From positions 1-39,403 of the forward strand of contig JAZNMP010000010.1 in NCBI GenBank assembly GCA_045579705.1: a stretch of DNA of 39,403 nt, in the 5' to 3' direction. This DNA comes from Lachnocurva sp045579705 (GTDB lineage Bacteria > Bacillota > Clostridia > Lachnospirales > Lachnospiraceae). Position numbers and translations under genes: made by a program. Under the pieces are notes generated by a model that did not search any database, had not been told where the DNA came from, and saw nothing but the letters and a program-made list of their open reading frames with translations. Shown in pieces: positions 35,541-39,403 of the stretch; the first letter of the stretch is position 1; each line of letters opens with the position of its first letter.

Positions 35541-36032
35541 ATGAATATTTGTAAGGATCAGTCTGTTATAATTAGCAGAGGAGCTAAACATATGGATTTT
35601 GGTCAGGGGTTTTATTTGACAGAGGATTATACTAAGGCAAAAAAATGGGCTTTACATAAAGCTAGTGTAAGAGCCAAGAAGCCAGCTGTGGTTTCTGTTG
35701 AATTCGATATAGAATCAGCAAGAGATATAATAGAGACTTTTACAGACGATTTGCGTTGGGGACGTTTTGTAATAAATAATCGAAATGGTATAGGCTACAT
35801 TGATAAAGTATCTTATAAGGAGAACAACCTGGATGCTAAATATCACATTACATATGGAAGAATAGCTGACTTAAATGTGCTGGATGTGGCTGATAGACTA
35901 AAACAAACGTCTCAAAATCTAAAGAGTATTGATGAAATCCTAAATCGGAATTTTCCGATGCAATATGCATTCCATACGGATGAAGCTATTAGATATCTTA
36001 GTAACTTTTCGTATGAAGTAGTAAGGAGGTAG
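35541..36032 (+). CDS. DUF3990-like putative ADP-ribosyltransferase toxin, start out of frame
   Basis: From the first in-frame ATG (35541) this is 163 residues, but the frame stays open back to 35496 and encodes GVIKLYHGTDIQSA just before it. YHGT, GQGFYLTEDYTKAKKWA and the late QYAFHTDEAIRYL fit the H-Y-Q layout of DUF3990-like proteins, which I recall as belonging to the ADP-ribosyltransferase superfamily. The ideal start is TTG 35497, eight bases after AAAGGGGG, but it is one base out of frame: TTG GGG TTA TAA. One more G in the G4 run at 35499-35502 would restore YHGT. So the gene may be frameshifted, phase variable or misread. If ATG 35541 is used, the first catalytic His is lost. Toxin activity is inference. 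Confidence 0.75.
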   Translation: MNICKDQSVIISRGAKHMDFGQGFYLTEDYTKAKKWALHKASVRAKKPAVVSVEFDIESARDIIETFTDDLRWGRFVINNRNGIGYIDKVSYKENNLDAKYHITYGRIADLNVLDVADRLKQTSQNLKSIDEILNRNFPMQYAFHTDEAIRYLSNFSYEVVRR

Positions 36033-36034
36033 TT

Positions 36035-36241
36035 ATGACTGTATCTAACGATAGAATACAAGCATATATATCAAAGATTCATGAAGAAATGAAGAATCGT
36101 GGCCTTACAGAGGAAGAAATACCTGTTGTTATTGGTAAGACGGGGTTTATGGAGGCTATCGAACAGTACCCTGAAGAACAATTGCACTATGATATATCAG
36201 ATGCTGTTGATGAAATTATATTGACAGCAGCCAGAAGATAA
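36035..36241 (+). CDS. Small helical partner, putative antitoxin
   Basis: A 68-residue acidic, helical protein that starts two bases after the stop of the DUF3990-like gene, with AGGAGG inside that gene's end. This is a tightly coupled pair. The pattern (QAYISKIHEEMKNRGLTEEE ... LHYDISDAVDEII) resembles short DUF3791-type proteins that often accompany DUF3990, though the match from memory is loose. There is no DNA-binding motif that I can name. Its role as antitoxin follows from size, order and coupling, not from direct evidence. The tracrRNA promoter begins 20 bases after its stop. Confidence 0.7.
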   Translation: MTVSNDRIQAYISKIHEEMKNRGLTEEEIPVVIGKTGFMEAIEQYPEEQLHYDISDAVDEIILTAARR

Positions 36242-36261
36242 ACAAAAGTTTTTATTTAATA

Positions 36262-36290
36262 TTGAAAAAATTGCCGTGGTGGAATATAGT
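36262..36290 (+). promoter_or_regulatory. tracrRNA promoter
   Basis: TTGAAA (36262-36267), a 17-base spacer and TATAGT (36285-36290) predict transcription from about 36297, about ten bases before the anti-repeat pairing begins. Confidence 0.75.
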
Positions 36291-36296
36291 ATATCT

Positions 36297-36388
36297 GTAG
36301 ACGAAATTTCTAATCACTTAATTTTTTCAGATCTACTAAAATAAGGCTTTATGCCGAAACTAAGGACACCGACGGGTGTCCTTTTTTG
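36297..36388 (+). ncRNA. tracrRNA
   Basis: The anti-repeat (36307-36342) pairs with the CRISPR repeat. TACTAAAAT (334-342) pairs with the first nine repeat bases. A small bulge follows (ATC at 331-333 opposite one C). Then 36307-36330 pair with repeat positions 11-34, allowing G-U pairs. Next comes a nexus-like hairpin GGC/GCC (36345-36355). The RNA ends with the stem GGACACC/GGTGTCC (36364-36370 and 36375-36381) and six T residues, a normal intrinsic terminator. The RNA is about 90 bases long and guides RNase III processing and Cas9 loading. It lies between the toxin-like pair and cas1, on the same strand as all cas genes. Confidence 0.93.
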
Positions 36389-36395
36389 TTATAAA
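36387..36395 (+). promoter_or_regulatory. Possible cas1 promoter
   Basis: TGTTATAAA is an extended -10 element that overlaps the end of the tracrRNA terminator. There is no clear -35 box. It would give cas1-cas2-csn2 their own transcript, since the terminator should stop read-through from cas9. Confidence 0.4.
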
Positions 36396-36428
36396 TTACT
36401 ATTGATACGATGTATTTGAGGTGAGAAT

Positions 36429-37337
36429 ATGGCGTATAGAGTGGTTTTGATAGAGAATGAGTGTTCTTTACATTTAAAGCTAAATAATCTACTTATCGAC
36501 AAGGGCGAAGGTGATATCTGGATACCTTTGGATGATATTTCTATGATAGTTCTAGATAATCTCAAGATTCAATTCACAGTTAGACTTATGAGTACTTTGG
36601 CAGAACATAATATTGGTATTGTTATATGTAATATGGAGCATTTACCAATAGGTTTTTATAGTTCTTATGATAATCATAGTCGTATTTCAAAGAATATTGT
36701 TTATCAAATAGAGAAAACTACAGATTATTATGATTCTGTTTGGAAGAAACTTGTATATTTTAAAATTGATAACCAAAAACAAGTATTGAAGAGGCTGGGA
36801 AAGAATGAGGTCGAATTAAAGCTCGACGATTTAGAACAACAAATTGGGGAAGGCGATAAAACTAATAGAGAAGCACATGCTGCAAAGCTTTATTTTAATT
36901 CGTTGATGGGAACTTCCTTTTCAAGAGGAAATGAAGATATCTTGTTAAATTCTGGATTAGATTATGGTTATGCAATTATTAGAGCATATATTGCTAGAGT
37001 TTGTGTAGGATATGGTTTGAATAGTCAATTGGGAGTGCATCATAAGAATGAATATAATCGTTTTAATCTAGTAGATGATTTAATGGAACCTATTAGACCA
37101 TTTGTGGATTTGGTTGCGTATAACCTGCTTAAAGATGAGAAATATTTTAAGACGGAGCATCGTAGAGCACTTCTGAATATTTTGAATCATAAAGTCCTCT
37201 ATCTTGAAAAAAAGATGTATATAGCAAATATGATAGAAGAGTATGTATCGCAATATGCGGCTATGCTGTCTGGGAAAAGAGATGATTTCGTATGTCCGGA
37301 AATTAATAATTATATAGGTGAAGAGGATGATGAATAA
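36429..37337 (+). CDS. cas1: Cas1 integrase, type II
   Basis: This metal-dependent integrase inserts new spacers together with Cas2. It has 302 residues. The metal-binding triad is visible: E148 (REAHAAKLYF), H204 (GVHHKNEYNRF) and E220 (DLMEPIRPFVD), at the positions known for type II-A Cas1. The N-terminal beta domain begins MAYRVVLIENECSLHL, typical of type II. ATG 36429 has GAGGTG upstream. Base composition of cas1, cas2 and csn2 is visibly more A/T-rich than that of the housekeeping genes, as expected for a transferred locus. The cas2 start overlaps its end. Confidence 0.96.
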   Translation: MAYRVVLIENECSLHLKLNNLLIDKGEGDIWIPLDDISMIVLDNLKIQFTVRLMSTLAEHNIGIVICNMEHLPIGFYSSYDNHSRISKNIVYQIEKTTDYYDSVWKKLVYFKIDNQKQVLKRLGKNEVELKLDDLEQQIGEGDKTNREAHAAKLYFNSLMGTSFSRGNEDILLNSGLDYGYAIIRAYIARVCVGYGLNSQLGVHHKNEYNRFNLVDDLMEPIRPFVDLVAYNLLKDEKYFKTEHRRALLNILNHKVLYLEKKMYIANMIEEYVSQYAAMLSGKRDDFVCPEINNYIGEEDDE

Positions 37338-37650
37338 ATATATGAAGATGCTTTGTATGTTTGATCTGCCAGTTGATACTTCTGAGCAACAGAGAGCGTA
37401 TAGAAAATTTCGTAAGGATATTATGTCGGAAGGTTTTATAATGATTCAGTATTCTGTGTATGTTCGAACTTGCCCTAATAGACAATTTGCGAATCAGTTG
37501 GAAAAGAGATTGAAGAAGATAATTCCAGCTGAGGGAAATATACGATTATTAACGGTTACAGAAAAGCAATACGAAGATATGAAGATATTGGTCGGTAGTA
37601 AGAAATTGACAGAAGAAGCTCTAGGAATCGAAAGGATGATAATCATATGA
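37327..37650 (+). CDS. cas2: Cas2
   Basis: This small dimer-forming partner of Cas1 bridges two Cas1 dimers during spacer integration. The ferredoxin-like start MLCMFDLPVDTSEQQRAYRK carries the conserved Asp after the first strand, and later IQYSVYVRTCPN and IRLLTVTEKQYEDM fit the family. Several starts are possible (GTG 37318, ATG 37327, 37330, 37342). I prefer 37327 because AGGTG lies six bases before it. It overlaps the end of cas1 and the csn2 start (ATGA). Confidence 0.94.
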   Translation: MMNKYMKMLCMFDLPVDTSEQQRAYRKFRKDIMSEGFIMIQYSVYVRTCPNRQFANQLEKRLKKIIPAEGNIRLLTVTEKQYEDMKILVGSKKLTEEALGIERMIII

Positions 37651-38645
37651 AGATGAAGATAAAATCGGATTTTCGGAGTTATGAGATTGCATTTGAAGGA
37701 GTGACACAGATATGTGGCACAGGAATTCCGTGTAAGAGATATATTATAGATTCTCTTTGTAAGCATTTTTCATCAACAAAATATAAAGAATATGAAGAAA
37801 AATATGTAGAAAATATAGAAATAGATGGGGAGATACCAGGTAGAAAACAATGGGAATGTATTAGGATTTCTGATGTGGATGGTTTGATAAGTGCTATACA
37901 GATAAATAAAAGCAGTTTGTTAGGAGTGTGTATAAAGGGTACTTTATCAAGTTTTGATTGCCAAGATGATTTGATGCGAATTGATGAAATCTTGTTTCAT
38001 GTATTTGAAAAGTTGAATTCTGAATTAATAAATAGAAAGGATGTTGAATTACAATATACTTTGGAGGATTTATTTGAAATGGTTCAAAAGACATCTATGC
38101 GGACATCAGGAGGAGAGGATTTACACGTGCTTAGTTCGGATACATTGATAGATGTATTCTTGGATATCGTTTGTAAATTGCAAGAAATATCGCCTGAAAA
38201 GAGGTTGTTTGTGTTCGAAAATATAGATCATTATTTAAGTATTTCTAAGTACTGCGAATTTTTGAAAAGGTGCAAGAGGATTTCTTATGAATCAAATTCG
38301 TGGTTCATTTGCACGACTAGTTTAAATGAATATGTATGTTTTGATGAGGGGTTAGATAATGGTATCAACGTTATAAATGATGAGGTTTTTACTATGCCAT
38401 CATTAGATAGATGTCTTTACTTTTTGAAATCTAGTTATCCTTTGGAACGAGAATGGGACATTTCAGTTTTAAAAGATATGCTTAAAAACATAATTCATGA
38501 TATAGGACGTAAAGAATCGTTTCCACAATTATCAGATGTAGTCTTTTTGAAACTATTAAACGATTCATTCGGAGTAAGAAGTAGATTAAAGTCGGAACCT
38601 AAAAAGCCTGAAATAGCGTGCTTGTTAGATCAAAAAATGATATAA
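37647..38645 (+). CDS. csn2: Csn2, long variant
   Basis: This adaptation protein binds DNA ends as a ring in type II-A systems. It has 332 residues. The classical Csn2 has about 220, whereas the long form accompanies St1-type Cas9, which fits here. Recognition rests on position (after cas2, before the array) and on features such as KIKSDFRSYEIAFEGVTQIC at the start and RLFVFENIDHYLS near 189-201, which resembles the degenerate Walker B strand of Csn2. There is no proper Walker A. The ATG overlaps the cas2 stop. The end of the gene also contains the array promoter. Confidence 0.82.
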   Translation: MKMKIKSDFRSYEIAFEGVTQICGTGIPCKRYIIDSLCKHFSSTKYKEYEEKYVENIEIDGEIPGRKQWECIRISDVDGLISAIQINKSSLLGVCIKGTLSSFDCQDDLMRIDEILFHVFEKLNSELINRKDVELQYTLEDLFEMVQKTSMRTSGGEDLHVLSSDTLIDVFLDIVCKLQEISPEKRLFVFENIDHYLSISKYCEFLKRCKRISYESNSWFICTTSLNEYVCFDEGLDNGINVINDEVFTMPSLDRCLYFLKSSYPLEREWDISVLKDMLKNIIHDIGRKESFPQLSDVVFLKLLNDSFGVRSRLKSEPKKPEIACLLDQKMI

Positions 38646-38740
38646 TAAAAAGGTCAGGTATGAGGTGCTAAAATGTTAAATTTAGAAAAATTAAATCCTA
38701 GAAGACGTTCTATATTTAGTTTTAAAAATCTAGATTTGAC
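38638..38740 (+). promoter_or_regulatory. CRISPR leader with extended -10 promoter
   Basis: TGATATAAT (38638-38646), an extended -10 element, overlaps the csn2 stop and predicts pre-crRNA from about 38653. The leader ends ATTTGAC directly before the first repeat. The comparable position in streptococcal type II-A leaders holds ATTTGAG, which anchors spacer integration, so the anchor appears conserved except for its last base. The leader is A/T-rich and contains a short ORF. Confidence 0.6.
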
Positions 38741-38747
38741 GTTTTAG
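38673..38747 (+). CDS. 24-codon ORF in the CRISPR leader
   Basis: ATG 38673 has GAGGTG five bases upstream, the same site used by cas1. The frame reads MLNLEKLNPRRRSIFSFKNL... and ends at TAG 38745-38747, which is part of the first repeat. The peptide is basic and has no recognised family. The site and spacing argue for translation, but the leader has integration functions that could explain sequence conservation, so this may be chance. Confidence 0.35.
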   Translation: MLNLEKLNPRRRSIFSFKNLDLTF

Positions 38748-39403
38748 TACCTGGAAGAATTAAGTGATTAGAAAACAAAACGGAGAGTGAAAATGGAAAC
38801 TAAAGAGTTTTAGTACCTGGAAGAATTAAGTGATTAGAAAACCGAACACGGCCATCAAGCACGACGTTATTAGTTTTAGTACCTGGAAGAATTAAGTGAT
38901 TAGAAAACAGACAGTATATCTTTTGAGTTTGTGTGATTGTTTTAGTACCTGGAAGAATTAAGTGATTAGAAAACTTACTCATAATTCACCTATAGGCTCT
39001 ATCGTTTTAGTACCTGGAAGAATTAAGTGATTAGAAAACAATTTTCAAAAAAATGTCGCATTTATTATGTTTTAGTACCTGGAAGAATTAAGTGATTAGA
39101 AAACTAGATTCCCATGTTGCTGATACTATGTCGGTTTTAGTACCTGGAAGAATTAAGTGATTAGAAAACACACCTTGGCGCCGGATAGTTGGCGGAATGG
39201 TTTTAGTACCTGGAAGAATTAAGTGATTAGAAAACTCCGGTTTTGCTATCCAGCACCAACGGAAGTTTTAGTACCTGGAAGAATTAAGTGATTAGAAAAC
39301 TCTTCATCTTCTAATGTTTCGTAGAAGAACGTTTTAGTACCTGGAAGAATTAAGTGATTAGAAAACAAAGCGGCTTCCATATGGACGACGTTTACCGTTT
39401 TAG
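38741..39403 (+). CRISPR. Type II-A CRISPR array, ten full repeats plus a partial one
   Basis: The repeat is 36 bases, begins GTTTTAGTACCTGG, ends AAGTGATTAGAAAAC, and is identical in every copy. Repeats start at 38741, 38807, 38873, 38939, 39004, 39069, 39134, 39200, 39265 and 39331; an eleventh starts at 39397 and is cut by the window after seven bases. The ten spacers are 29 or 30 bases long and all different. The leader side is at 38740, so the spacers seen here are the most recently acquired. The array continues beyond the window. No spacer was seen to match the window by eye. Confidence 0.99.

Noticed and set aside
36241..36300. A CreR-like mini-crRNA with degenerate repeat near the toxin-like pair
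   Set aside because: Neither this stretch nor 35467-35496 contains a recognisable part of the repeat; the only repeat-like sequence is the tracrRNA anti-repeat.
38622..38646. Standard -35/-10 promoter TTGTTA-TATAAT for the array
   Set aside because: The spacer would be only 13 bases; the extended -10 alone is the better explanation.
38800..38982. Minus-strand ORF with repeated FSNHLILPGTKT
   Set aside because: It is the translation of the CRISPR repeats and spacers.

Overview
The window looks like part of the chromosome of an anaerobic Firmicute, most probably Lachnospiraceae. This rests on moderately low GC, strong AGGAGG-type ribosome binding sites with many TTG/GTG starts, the order dgt-dnaG-rpoD-trmK-Nif3, a DUF5685-type gene next to a J-domain-like gene, and hybrid kinases of a style common in that family. 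I cannot name a species from sequence alone.

Layout. 1-816: the last codons of an upstream gene, then about 750 bases without a gene, filled with three kinds of fold-back repeat. 817-3619: an ECF-type cobalt/nickel uptake operon (cbiM with a CbiN-like tail, cbiQ, cbiO) and a small unknown gene. 3741-15126: a signalling cluster with a PAS/degenerate GGDEF/EAL protein, a membrane HD-GYP protein, two membrane hybrid histidine kinases each ending in receiver and Hpt domains, and a double-receiver protein. 15244-18375: amino-acid transport (AGCS symporter, azlC, azlD) and a membrane-anchored unknown protein with an NMNP repeat. 18585-25866: housekeeping genes (dGTPase-like, dnaG, rpoD, trmK, Nif3-like, a TGS/uridine-kinase-like nucleoside kinase). 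25944-26290: RNase P RNA. 26568-27754: DUF5685-like and J-domain-like genes. 27827-29235 (minus strand): pyrB-pyrI. 29368-32114: priA and def.

32152-39403: a complete type II-A CRISPR-Cas locus of the S. thermophilus CRISPR1 kind. It holds a compact Cas9 (1104 residues), cas1, cas2, a long csn2 (332 residues), a tracrRNA, and an array of ten full 36-nt repeats that runs off the window. It begins only 37 bases after def, with no visible terminator or promoter between them, so cas9 may be read from the priA-def transcript. The most unusual part is a two-gene module between cas9 and the tracrRNA. It encodes a DUF3990-like protein with the H-Y-Q layout of an ADP-ribosyltransferase fold and a 68-residue partner, and it looks like a toxin-antitoxin pair embedded in the cas locus. 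The well-placed TTG start of the first gene is one base out of frame with the conserved YHGT motif, which suggests a frameshift, phase variation or a sequence error. The CRISPR leader also carries a 24-codon ORF with a ribosome binding site that ends inside the first repeat.

Expression signals that can be read directly are sigma-A promoters for cbiM, rnpB, the DUF5685-like gene and the tracrRNA. Extended -10 promoters are seen for priA, probably for cas1-cas2-csn2, and for the array. Terminators follow the small gene at 3332, rnpB and the tracrRNA, and a shared bidirectional one lies between the J-domain-like gene and pyrI.
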